Shown here: in pieces, positions 44,973 to 53,087 of the stretch
How the letters are laid out: every line of letters begins with the position of its first letter
Position numbering within the stretch: the stretch's first letter is position 1
NCBI RefSeq assembly: GCF_008123425.1
Contig: NZ_VSSS01000024.1
Coordinates: 11,374 to 75,373 of the forward strand
Direction of reading: 5' to 3'
DNA: 64,000 nt
From: Bradyrhizobium rifense
GTDB lineage: Bacteria; Pseudomonadota; Alphaproteobacteria; Rhizobiales; Xanthobacteraceae
The notes under the pieces: generated by a model
Told to the model about the DNA's origin: nothing
What the model saw: the letters and a program-made list of their open reading frames with translations, nothing else
The model's database searches: none
Made by a program: the position numbers and the translations under genes

Positions 44973-46148
44973 ATGAGAGCCGCTTATCACACGCGCCTGT
45001 GCCGCGTTGCATCAACCGTCGTCGCAAGCGCAGTGGCTGGCCTGGCCAATTTCCCCGTCCATGCCGAGATCCTCGTCACGGCCAATGACGGCAAGATGGT
45101 GCTGGAGAACGGCAACGCCGTGGTGCGCAAGCAGCCTCTGCCCGACACGGTCAGCGTCATCGATTTCACCGACGGCGCACTCAAGCTCTTGGCAGAGGTG
45201 CCGGCTCCTGCAAGCGTCGTCGGCCCGCCGCCGAGCGTCGCGGTCGCGCCTGATGGTTCCTTCGCGCTGGTCACGGGCGCGATGAAGGTCGACCCGGCGG
45301 ATGCGACCAAGACGGTGCCTGACGACAAGCTCTCCGTGATCGACCTGAAATCCTCGCCGCCAAAAGTGCTGGCGACGCTGCAGGCAGGCGCCGGGGCGGC
45401 CGGCGTGTCGATCAACCGTACAGCGACCCTGGCGCTGGTCGCGAACCGGAGCGAAGGCACGGTCTCGGTCTTCACCATCAACGGCAACACGCTGACGGCC
45501 GCCGGCAAGATCCAGCTCGGCGACGCCAAATCAGGTCCAAGCCACGTCGTCTTCTCCCATGACGGCGCAACTGCCTTGGTCACCCGCGACGGCGACAGCC
45601 GGACCTCGCTGCTGACCGTGGACGGCAACAAGGTCGAGTACGCCAAGCGCGACCTCTATTCCGGCGTGCGCCCCTACGACATCGATCTCACCGGGAGCGC
45701 CACCGCCATCATCGGCAATGTCGGTGCCAGCGGCAGCGACGCCGATACGATCAGCGTGATCGACATGAATGCAAGGCCGATCCGCGTCGTCACCACGATC
45801 AGCGTGGGGCAGACGCCCGAGGGCGTGAAGATGTCGCCGGACGGACACTACGTCGCCGTCACCGTCATGAACGGCTCGAACAAGCCGTCCGCCTCGCCCT
45901 TCTTCAACGATTTCGGCCTGCTGAAAGTCTACAAGATCTCCGGGACCGAGCTCGCGCCGGTGGCAGATGCAAAGATCGGCCGTTGGTGCCAGGGCATGGT
46001 GTGGTCAACGGACTCCAAATTTGTCGTGGCCCAGTGCATGGTCGAGAGCGAGCTGATCGCGTTCTCGTTCGATGGCAAGGCGCTGACCAGGACATCGACG
46101 CTCAAGATGCAGGTGAGTCCTGCCGGCATCCGCACTGCCGAGCCGTAA
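44973..46148 (+). CDS. Exported YncE-like beta-propeller protein
   Basis: A 391-residue protein with a signal peptide (about 1-30, ending PVHAE), then repeated propeller-blade segments such as VAPDGSFALVTG, NRTATLALVANRSEGTVSVF, FSHDGATALVTRDG and MSPDGHYVAVTVMNG. This is the seven-bladed YncE/lactonase-like fold, used for binding or for lactone hydrolysis. ATG 44973 has a GGGGGA run before it. It is divergent from the phosphoesterase and likely shares its regulation. Whether it has catalytic activity is unknown. Confidence 0.87.
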   Translation: MRAAYHTRLCRVASTVVASAVAGLANFPVHAEILVTANDGKMVLENGNAVVRKQPLPDTVSVIDFTDGALKLLAEVPAPASVVGPPPSVAVAPDGSFALVTGAMKVDPADATKTVPDDKLSVIDLKSSPPKVLATLQAGAGAAGVSINRTATLALVANRSEGTVSVFTINGNTLTAAGKIQLGDAKSGPSHVVFSHDGATALVTRDGDSRTSLLTVDGNKVEYAKRDLYSGVRPYDIDLTGSATAIIGNVGASGSDADTISVIDMNARPIRVVTTISVGQTPEGVKMSPDGHYVAVTVMNGSNKPSASPFFNDFGLLKVYKISGTELAPVADAKIGRWCQGMVWSTDSKFVVAQCMVESELIAFSFDGKALTRTSTLKMQVSPAGIRTAEP

Positions 46149-46152
46149 GGAC

Positions 46153-47406
46153 TCATCGATCGAGTGACGTGAGATACTGGTCTGCGACTGCACGCCATCG
46201 CTCGGGATAAAGCCGCAGCAAATGGCCGTCGCCGGGAACGCCGTGCAGCAGCTCGAAGTGCGCGTTGCCGCCGGCGGCGGCGAACGCCTGCTGATATTCG
46301 CGGATCAGATCTTCCTTGTAGAGGCGGTCGTTGTCGGCATAGAGCCAGAGCTGCTTGACGTTGGCCCCCGCGCCGCGGCCGGCATTCGTGTAATATGGCG
46401 TGGTCACCGGTCCGTACGGGTACCAGCCGCCGCTGAAATTCACCACGCCCATCACCTCGTTCGGTTTGAGCCCAGCGTAGTGCATGGCGAGAAAGCCGCC
46501 ACGCGACTGGCCGGCGAGCAGCACCTTGCCCGGCTTGACGCCCGGCAGCGTGCGGCCATAGGCGATCGCGGACTCGAGATCCTCGACGGCCTCAGCGACA
46601 CCGGCCGAGACATCGGTCAGCCCGCCGTCATGATCGCGTCCAAAGGTTTCTTCACCGTTGATGCCCTCGGAACTGCCGCGTCCACGACGCATCACCGCCA
46701 GCACGGCAAATCCGTTGTCGCGCAGCCAATGCGCCTCGGTCGAGAACGACCACGACCTGAGCTGATTGCGACCGACGTCGGATCCATGGGTGAAAATCGC
46801 AAGCGGTGCCGGCCCCGGCGTCGACGGCGGATAGAACGTGCCTTCGAGCGTGATCGGCCGTGTGCCATCAGGCGTGCGAACCGTGAGATGCGGAATCCGG
46901 ACGCGCTCGCCGGGCCACGGCCAGTCGTTCGGCCGATCGCCTGCAGCAAGACGCGCCGGATCGGTGCGGACCAGCGCGCCGGAGGTGACGGCGCCATTCT
47001 TGAGCGTGGCCGTCATGTACAATCGGTCGGGGCCATCAAAGGCATAACGGAAGATGCGAAACCCCGTCATGGTCAGCACGCCGTCCACGACCGTCGCCTG
47101 GTCGCGCCACCATTCGCGATTCATGCCGTTGAAGGCGGAGTCCGACCGGGCGAAGACGAGGTCTGCATGGCCGTCGGCCCTGACGTGCTCGACCACGAGG
47201 ATGTGCCTGTCATCTTGCCAGGTCCCGATCCAAGCGCCCTGGAAGCGCGCGATCTCGGGCGGCACGTCGGACGCCGGCGCCTCCATGTCGAACCGCGGCG
47301 GCAACGGGACGATGGTCTCGGGATCGACCGTCAGCTGTTGGGCCTGAGCGCTCTGCATCATCAAGACCAGCGCCACCATCGCGGCTACAATCCAACGTCC
47401 AAGCAT
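46153..47406 (-). CDS. Exported alpha/beta hydrolase
   Basis: A 417-residue secreted hydrolase with a signal peptide (about 1-22). The N-terminal part (about 40-160) is a beta-rich extra domain (FQGAWIGTWQDDRHILVVEH), and the C-terminal part is an alpha/beta hydrolase of the dienelactone-hydrolase type. The nucleophile is Ser301 in GQSRGG; Asp358 or Asp360 lies in YADNDRLY; His395 lies in VPGDGHLL. It converges on the YncE-like gene (gap 4 bp). Confidence 0.87.
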   Translation of the reverse strand: MLGRWIVAAMVALVLMMQSAQAQQLTVDPETIVPLPPRFDMEAPASDVPPEIARFQGAWIGTWQDDRHILVVEHVRADGHADLVFARSDSAFNGMNREWWRDQATVVDGVLTMTGFRIFRYAFDGPDRLYMTATLKNGAVTSGALVRTDPARLAAGDRPNDWPWPGERVRIPHLTVRTPDGTRPITLEGTFYPPSTPGPAPLAIFTHGSDVGRNQLRSWSFSTEAHWLRDNGFAVLAVMRRGRGSSEGINGEETFGRDHDGGLTDVSAGVAEAVEDLESAIAYGRTLPGVKPGKVLLAGQSRGGFLAMHYAGLKPNEVMGVVNFSGGWYPYGPVTTPYYTNAGRGAGANVKQLWLYADNDRLYKEDLIREYQQAFAAAGGNAHFELLHGVPGDGHLLRLYPERWRAVADQYLTSLDR

Positions 47407-47428
47407 GTGCTCTCAGCCCAAGGACCAT

Positions 47429-48220
47429 CTACTCGGTACGGATCGGCGTGTCCTTCAGACCATTATTATCATAGGCCTTGCGCAAGGTGCCGTTCGTCAC
47501 GGCCTCGTTCATGAATTTTGTGACGAAGGCAAGCGACTGCGGGTGGCCGAGCGGGACCGCAACGGCCGTCACCGTCTTCTTGAACGTTTCGTCCAGCACC
47601 CTGGTCCCGGGAATCTTCTGCGCCATCTTGTTGAGCTGATCGCGCGACAGCGCGAAGGCATCGACCTCGCCGCTCTTCAACAGGCCAAAGATCTCATCAT
47701 AGGTCTGATAGCCCGTGACGTTCGCATTCTTCAGATGCGCAACGGCGCCGCGCATCGTGGTCGTGGCGTTGACGGCTGCGACCTTGATACCAGGTTGGTC
47801 GAGCGTAGCGAAATTGGTGACGCTCGAACCCGCCTTGACGATATAGGTGGCGTCCGCGACCTCGTAGATCGGGCCGAATGTCATCTTGGTTTCGCGCTCG
47901 GGATCTTTCGGCAACCAGGTGACGTCCCAGCTGCCGTTGCCGGCCGCGTCGGTAATCTGCCCGGAATTCTGGTACACGACATACTCGACGGGGATGCCGA
48001 TTTGCGCCGCCATGTCCTTGCCGAGATCGACCGGTACGCCGGCATAACCGGCTTCGGTCTTGGTCGACCAGAACGCGCCGCCCGCCGGGCTGATCGCGAT
48101 CGCGACCCGCAGCTTGCCGGTCGGCGCGATCTCGTCTTTCAGGCCATCGGCTAGCGCGGGCATGGCGACCATGGCGGCAAGAGCGAGGCCGGCGCAGGCC
48201 GACCAGAACGGCGATGGCAT
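47429..48220 (-). CDS. Orphan family 3 ABC solute-binding protein
   Basis: A 263-residue periplasmic amino-acid-type binding protein; signal peptide about 1-24. SBP family 3 features: GKLRVAIAISPAGGAFWS, AGYAGVPVDLGKDMA and LLKSGEVDAFALSRDQLNKM. GAGGAG precedes ATG 48220. No permease or ATPase gene is adjacent, so it either shares a transporter elsewhere or acts as a sensor. 22 bp downstream is the hydrolase start. Confidence 0.88.
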   Translation of the reverse strand: MPSPFWSACAGLALAAMVAMPALADGLKDEIAPTGKLRVAIAISPAGGAFWSTKTEAGYAGVPVDLGKDMAAQIGIPVEYVVYQNSGQITDAAGNGSWDVTWLPKDPERETKMTFGPIYEVADATYIVKAGSSVTNFATLDQPGIKVAAVNATTTMRGAVAHLKNANVTGYQTYDEIFGLLKSGEVDAFALSRDQLNKMAQKIPGTRVLDETFKKTVTAVAVPLGHPQSLAFVTKFMNEAVTNGTLRKAYDNNGLKDTPIRTE

Positions 48221-48377
48221 GTCATTATCTCCTCACGTTTCTTTTTTTGCGTCCGCTTCATTTTGCCGGCGTCGCGCCCGTCGCGCAGCCTTTGCCGCAA
48301 TTCTGACGGATCATGCGCTCCGTGAAAAGCGGCATCTCATGACAAACTTCAAGTCTGTTTGCGATGCAAGGCCTGTG

Positions 48378-48397
48378 ACCACCATAGCTATGGTGGT
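48378..48397. promoter_or_regulatory. Perfect 20-bp palindrome ahead of the RND efflux operon
   Basis: ACCACCATAGCTATGGTGGT is fully self-complementary without a spacer, 62 bp before the MFP gene. GGCC words flank it on both sides (48370-48373 and 48403-48406). Typical size and symmetry for a TetR- or MarR-type operator. Confidence 0.55.
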
Positions 48398-48459
48398 TCC
48401 ACGGCCGGGCATTTGTTGCTAGCCTGCCGCACCGACAGCCAGCCATCGGGGGCCATCGA

Positions 48460-49653
48460 ATGACGCGCGCGACTCTCGCTTCTCCCGCACGAGCCGACGG
48501 ACCATGGCGGCGGATCGGCCTTCTACCTGTCGCGATCGCGGCCACAGTCGCGCTCACCGGCTGCGAGGACAAGAACACTTTCGTGGCGCCGCCGCCGCCG
48601 AAAGTGGACGTCGCGACGCCGATCCAGCGCCCTGTCACGCGCTATGTCGAGGCCACCGGCAACACCGCGCCGATCAAGAGCGTCGATCTCGTCGCCCGCG
48701 TGCAGGGGTTTCTGCAAACGATCGACTACACCGACGGCACCTTCGTCAAGCAGGGCACCCAGCTGTTCACGATCGAGCCTGAGACCTACAAGCTCAAGCT
48801 CGACCAGGCGCAGGCCGCCGAGGCCGGCGCGCAGGCCACGCTCAAACAGGCCGAAGCCGATTTCAAGCGGCAGGTCGATCTTGTTCAGCGCCAGGCGGTC
48901 TCGCAGGCCACCCTCGACACCTCGACATCCACCCGCGACAACGCCCAGGCCAGTCTCCAGCAGGCCCAGGCCAACACCAGGATCGCCGAGCTCAACTACA
49001 GCTATACCAAGGTGAGCGCGCCGTTCGACGGTATCGTCAGCGCGCATATGGTCTCGGTCGGTGAGCTCGTCGGCGTCTCCTCTCCGACACAGCTCGCCAC
49101 CATCGTCGCGATGGACCCGATCTGGGTGAACTTCACCGTCAACGAGCAGGACGTGCTGCGCATCCGCGCCGAAGCGCAACGGCGCGGGCTGACCGCCGTC
49201 GACCTCAAGCAATTCCCGATCGAAGTCGGCCTCCAGACCGAGACCGGCTATCCGCATGAAGGCCACCTCGACTACGTCGCGCCGACCCTGAATTCGTCGA
49301 CCGGCACGCTCGCCGTGCGCGGCCTCGTGCCCAACGACAAGCGGGTGCTGCTGCCCGGCTATTTCGTCCGCGTCCGCGTGCCCTTCGACCAGGACAAGAA
49401 CGCCCTCCTCGTCCCCGACACCGCGCTCGGCAGCGACCAGGGCGGCCGCTATCTGCTGGTGGTCAACAAGGACAATATGGTCGAGCAGCGCAAGGTGCAG
49501 ATCGGCGCCGCGGACAACGGCCTGCGCGTGATCGAAAGCGGCCTGAAGCCGGACGACCGCGTGGTCATTTCGGGACTGCTGCGCGTGATTCCAGGCCAGA
49601 AGATCGACCCGCAACAGACCAAGATCGAGCAGCCGCAGGCGTCTGCCAAGTGA
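48460..49653 (+). CDS. RND efflux periplasmic adaptor (membrane fusion protein)
   Basis: A 397-residue AcrA/MexA-type adaptor that links the pump to an outer-membrane channel. The lipobox LTGC (32-35) marks Cys35 for lipidation. The lipoyl/hairpin region (about 75-175) and beta-barrel domain follow (NFTVNEQDVLRIRAEAQRRG). It is 13 bp from the pump gene and cotranscribed with it. Confidence 0.93.
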   Translation: MTRATLASPARADGPWRRIGLLPVAIAATVALTGCEDKNTFVAPPPPKVDVATPIQRPVTRYVEATGNTAPIKSVDLVARVQGFLQTIDYTDGTFVKQGTQLFTIEPETYKLKLDQAQAAEAGAQATLKQAEADFKRQVDLVQRQAVSQATLDTSTSTRDNAQASLQQAQANTRIAELNYSYTKVSAPFDGIVSAHMVSVGELVGVSSPTQLATIVAMDPIWVNFTVNEQDVLRIRAEAQRRGLTAVDLKQFPIEVGLQTETGYPHEGHLDYVAPTLNSSTGTLAVRGLVPNDKRVLLPGYFVRVRVPFDQDKNALLVPDTALGSDQGGRYLLVVNKDNMVEQRKVQIGAADNGLRVIESGLKPDDRVVISGLLRVIPGQKIDPQQTKIEQPQASAK

Positions 49654-49666
49654 GGGGCCGCCAGCC

Positions 49667-52600
49667 ATGATCTCAAAGTTCTTCATCGAACGGCCGGTCC
49701 TCTCGAACGTCATCGCGCTCCTGATGATCCTGATCGGCGGCGTCGCGCTGTTCAACCTCGCGATCTCGCAATATCCCGACGTGGTGCCGCCGACGGTGCA
49801 GGTCACCACGCGCTATCCCGGCGCTAGCGCCAAGACCGTGATCGACACGGTTGCCTTGCCGATAGAACAGCAAGTCAACGGCGTCGAGGACATGCTCTAC
49901 ATGCAGTCCTACAGCGGCTCCGACGGCACCTATACGTTGACGGTCACGTTCAAGATCGGCACCGACCTCAACTTCGCGCAGGTGCTGGTGCAGAACCGCG
50001 TCTCCAGCGCGCTGTCGCAGCTGCCGTCGTCGGTGCAGAACCAGGGCGTCACCGTTCAGAAGAAATCGACCTCGATCCTGCTGTTCGTGACGCTGACCTC
50101 GCCGGACTCCCGCTTCGACAGCCTTTACTTGAGCAACTACGCCACCATCAATCTCCGCGACGAGCTTTCGCGCCTGCCCGGCGTCGGCAACGTCACGGTG
50201 TTCGGCGCCGGCCAATATTCGATGCGGATCTGGCTCGATCCGAACAAGCTGCAGGCGCGCGGATTGGTGCCGCAGGACGTGATCCAGGCGATCCAGCAGC
50301 AGAGCCAGCAGGTCTCGGCCGGACAGGTCGGCGCGCCGCCGACACCGCCGGGACAGGCGTTCCAGTACACCCTCAACGTCAACGGAAGGCTCGACGACAC
50401 CGGCCAGTTCGAGAACATCATCGTCAAGACCGGCACCAGCGGCGACGTCACCCGCGTGCGCGACGTTGGCTGGGTCGAATTGGGTGCGCAGACCTACAGC
50501 CAGATTTTCTCGCTCAACAAGCAGCCCTCGGTCGGCATCGGCGTCTTCCAGTCGCCCGGCGCCAACGCACTCGAGGTCGAGCAGGCCGTCGAGAAGAAGA
50601 TGACGGAGCTCGCCAAGCGTTTTCCGGAAGGCATCAAATACGACACGCCGTTCGACACCACCAAATTCGTCAATGCCTCGGTGCACGAGGTCTACATGAC
50701 GCTGATCGAGGCCGGCCTGCTGGTGCTGGTCGTGATCCTGGTGTTCCTGCAGGACTGGCGCGCGATGCTGGTGCCGGCGACGACCGTGCCGGTCACCATC
50801 ATCGGCGCCTTCGCGGCGATGGCGGCGCTCGGCTTCACCATCAACATGTCGACGCTGTTTGCGATCGTGCTGGCAATCGGCATCGTCGTCGACGACGCCA
50901 TCGTCGTGGTCGAAGGCGCCGCCCACAATATCGAGCAGGGCATGAACGGCCACGACGCCGCGATCAAGGCGATGGACCAGCTGTTCGCGCCGATCGTCGG
51001 CATCACGCTGGTGCTGATCTCGGTGTTCCTGCCGGCCTCGTTCCTCGCCGGCCTCACCGGGCGCATCTACTCGCAATTCGCGCTGGTGATCGCGGCGACC
51101 GCGCTTTTGTCCGCCATCAACGCGGCGACCCTGAAGCCGACGCAGTGTGCGCTCTGGCTGCGGCCGACGGTGCCGCCGGAAAAGCGCAACTTCTTCTATC
51201 GCGGTTTCAACAATGTCTATGACCGCGTCGAGCGCGGCTACACGCGGCTGATTGGCATGCTGTGTAGGAACAGCACGATCTCGGTCGCGATTGCACTGGT
51301 GCTGATCGGGATCGGCGGCTACGGCCTGTCGCGGGTGCCGACCGGCTTCCTGCCGATCGAGGACCAGGGCTATCTGATCGCCGCGGTGCAGCTGCCCGAT
51401 GGCGCCTCGCTCGAGCGAACCCAGAAGGTGCTCGACCGGGCCGCCGATATCATCAAGGACACACCGGGCGTCGCTCAGGTCATCACCATTGCCGGCATCT
51501 CCGCGCTCGACAGCAGTGCGAGCCTCGCCAATGCCGGCGTCGCCTACATCATCCTGAAGGACTGGGACGCACGCAAAGGGCCTGGCGAGGATCTGCGCTC
51601 GCTGGTGTACGGCTTGAACGACAAGCTCGCGACCATCATGGAGGCGCGCACGCTGGTGCTGCCGCCGCCGCCCATTCAAGGCATCGGCAATGCCGCCGGC
51701 TTCTCGATGCAGGTCGAGCTGCGCGACGGCAACAACGATTTCGCCAAGCTGCAGGCCATCACCAGCGCGATGGTCTCCAACGCCCAGAGCCAGAGCGCGC
51801 TGCAGCGCGTCTCGTCCTCGTTCCGCTCTTCGGTCCCGCAGTTCAACGTCGAGATCGACCGCGTCAAGACCCAGACGCTGCATGTGACCACGGACGCGGT
51901 GTTCGCGGCGCTGTCGACTTATCTCGGCTCATCCTACGTCAACCAGTTCAACAAGTTCGGCCGCGTGTTCCAGGTCTACACCCAGGCCGATCCGGCGTTC
52001 CGCGTCACCGAGCGCGACATCGCCAACATGCAGGTGCGCAACCAGAACGGCGACATGATCCCGATCGGCACGGTCGCCACCATCACGCCGGTGACAGGCC
52101 CGTCGCTGATCAGCCTCTACAATCTCTATCCGTCCTCGACCATCGTCGGCCTGCCGGCGCAGGGCTATTCGTCGGGCCAGTCGCTGAAGCTGATGGAGGA
52201 GATCGGCGACAAGACGCTGCCGCCGGGCACCGGCTTCGAATGGACCGCGATGTCCTATCAGGAGAAGGCGGTCTCGAACCAGATCTACTGGGTGTTCGGC
52301 CTGGCCATGCTGCTGGTCTATCTCGTGCTCGCCGGCCAGTATGAGAGCTGGTACGCGCCGATCTCGGTGATCCTCGCCGTGCCGCTGTCGCTGATCGGGC
52401 CTATGCTGATCCTCAACGGCCTGAAGATCGACAACAACCTCTATTGCCAGATCGGCCTGATCCTGCTGATCGCACTGTCGGCCAAGAACGCGATCCTGAT
52501 CGTCGAGGTCGGGCTCGAACTGCACGGCCGCGACGGCAAGCCGGTGCTCGAGAGCGCGATCGAGGCGGCGCGCGCCCGCTTCCGGCCGATCCTGATGACG

Positions 52601-52825
52601 TCGTTCGCCTTCATCCTCGGCGTGGTGCCGCTGGTGATCGCGACCGGCGCCGGCGCCAGCGCCCGCAAGTCGATCGGCATCACGGTGTTCTCGGGCATGC
52701 TGGCCTCGACCTGCCTCGCGGTGCTGTTCGTGCCGGCGTTCTTCGTGGTGGTGCAGCGCTTCGAGAACTGGCGCGCGTCGAAGAAGGCGCCGAAGGCACA
52801 GCCGGTCGCGGAGGTGAAGCCCTAG
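49667..52825 (+). CDS. RND multidrug efflux pump, AcrB/MexB family
   Basis: A 1052-residue inner-membrane proton antiporter (usual length about 1030-1050). It begins MISKFFIERPVLSNVIALLM, the HAE1-type N terminus. The proton-relay Asp pair is in IGIVVDDAIVVVEG, and the later segment LIALSAKNAILIVEV supplies the helix-10 Lys. The large periplasmic loops are complete. No outer-membrane TolC-type gene is in the window, so an unlinked one must serve. Some other HAE1 operons are regulated by a TetR repressor, but none is adjacent. Confidence 0.95.
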   Translation: MISKFFIERPVLSNVIALLMILIGGVALFNLAISQYPDVVPPTVQVTTRYPGASAKTVIDTVALPIEQQVNGVEDMLYMQSYSGSDGTYTLTVTFKIGTDLNFAQVLVQNRVSSALSQLPSSVQNQGVTVQKKSTSILLFVTLTSPDSRFDSLYLSNYATINLRDELSRLPGVGNVTVFGAGQYSMRIWLDPNKLQARGLVPQDVIQAIQQQSQQVSAGQVGAPPTPPGQAFQYTLNVNGRLDDTGQFENIIVKTGTSGDVTRVRDVGWVELGAQTYSQIFSLNKQPSVGIGVFQSPGANALEVEQAVEKKMTELAKRFPEGIKYDTPFDTTKFVNASVHEVYMTLIEAGLLVLVVILVFLQDWRAMLVPATTVPVTIIGAFAAMAALGFTINMSTLFAIVLAIGIVVDDAIVVVEGAAHNIEQGMNGHDAAIKAMDQLFAPIVGITLVLISVFLPASFLAGLTGRIYSQFALVIAATALLSAINAATLKPTQCALWLRPTVPPEKRNFFYRGFNNVYDRVERGYTRLIGMLCRNSTISVAIALVLIGIGGYGLSRVPTGFLPIEDQGYLIAAVQLPDGASLERTQKVLDRAADIIKDTPGVAQVITIAGISALDSSASLANAGVAYIILKDWDARKGPGEDLRSLVYGLNDKLATIMEARTLVLPPPPIQGIGNAAGFSMQVELRDGNNDFAKLQAITSAMVSNAQSQSALQRVSSSFRSSVPQFNVEIDRVKTQTLHVTTDAVFAALSTYLGSSYVNQFNKFGRVFQVYTQADPAFRVTERDIANMQVRNQNGDMIPIGTVATITPVTGPSLISLYNLYPSSTIVGLPAQGYSSGQSLKLMEEIGDKTLPPGTGFEWTAMSYQEKAVSNQIYWVFGLAMLLVYLVLAGQYESWYAPISVILAVPLSLIGPMLILNGLKIDNNLYCQIGLILLIALSAKNAILIVEVGLELHGRDGKPVLESAIEAARARFRPILMTSFAFILGVVPLVIATGAGASARKSIGITVFSGMLASTCLAVLFVPAFFVVVQRFENWRASKKAPKAQPVAEVKP

Positions 52826-52991
52826 GTCGCTCCGACCAAAAGGCGAAAACAACCCCATGCACAGTAGAGATGGGGTGGAAAAGGCGCGAGAAATTTCGGT
52901 CTTGCCGAAATCGCTTGCTCCGTCGGGCAAAACACTGGCATGATGGCATCATGGGTGGTGTGCGTGACGTGGCGCGACGCCTACGGCTCCC

Positions 52992-53071
52992 CGTCATTGC
53001 CAGCGCAGCGAAGCAATCCAGAGTCCCTCCGCGGAACGATTCTGGATTGCTTCGCTACGCTCGCAATGACG
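52992..53071. repeat. Palindromic repeat, family A copy 2
   Basis: CGTCATTGCCAGCGCAGCG ... CGCTACGCTCGCAATGACG, 80 bp, between the RND pump and the antiporter gene (convergent). Confidence 0.9.
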
Positions 53072-53087
53072 GAGTATGCATCACCTG

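Noticed and set aside
48258..48335. 25-residue Cys-containing frame on the minus strand before the solute-binding gene
   Set aside because: No ribosome site and too short to judge.
49673..51883. 736-residue frame antisense to the RND pump
   Set aside because: Rich in Arg, Asp, His and Gln, as antisense frames in GC-rich genes are; no motif or start signal.
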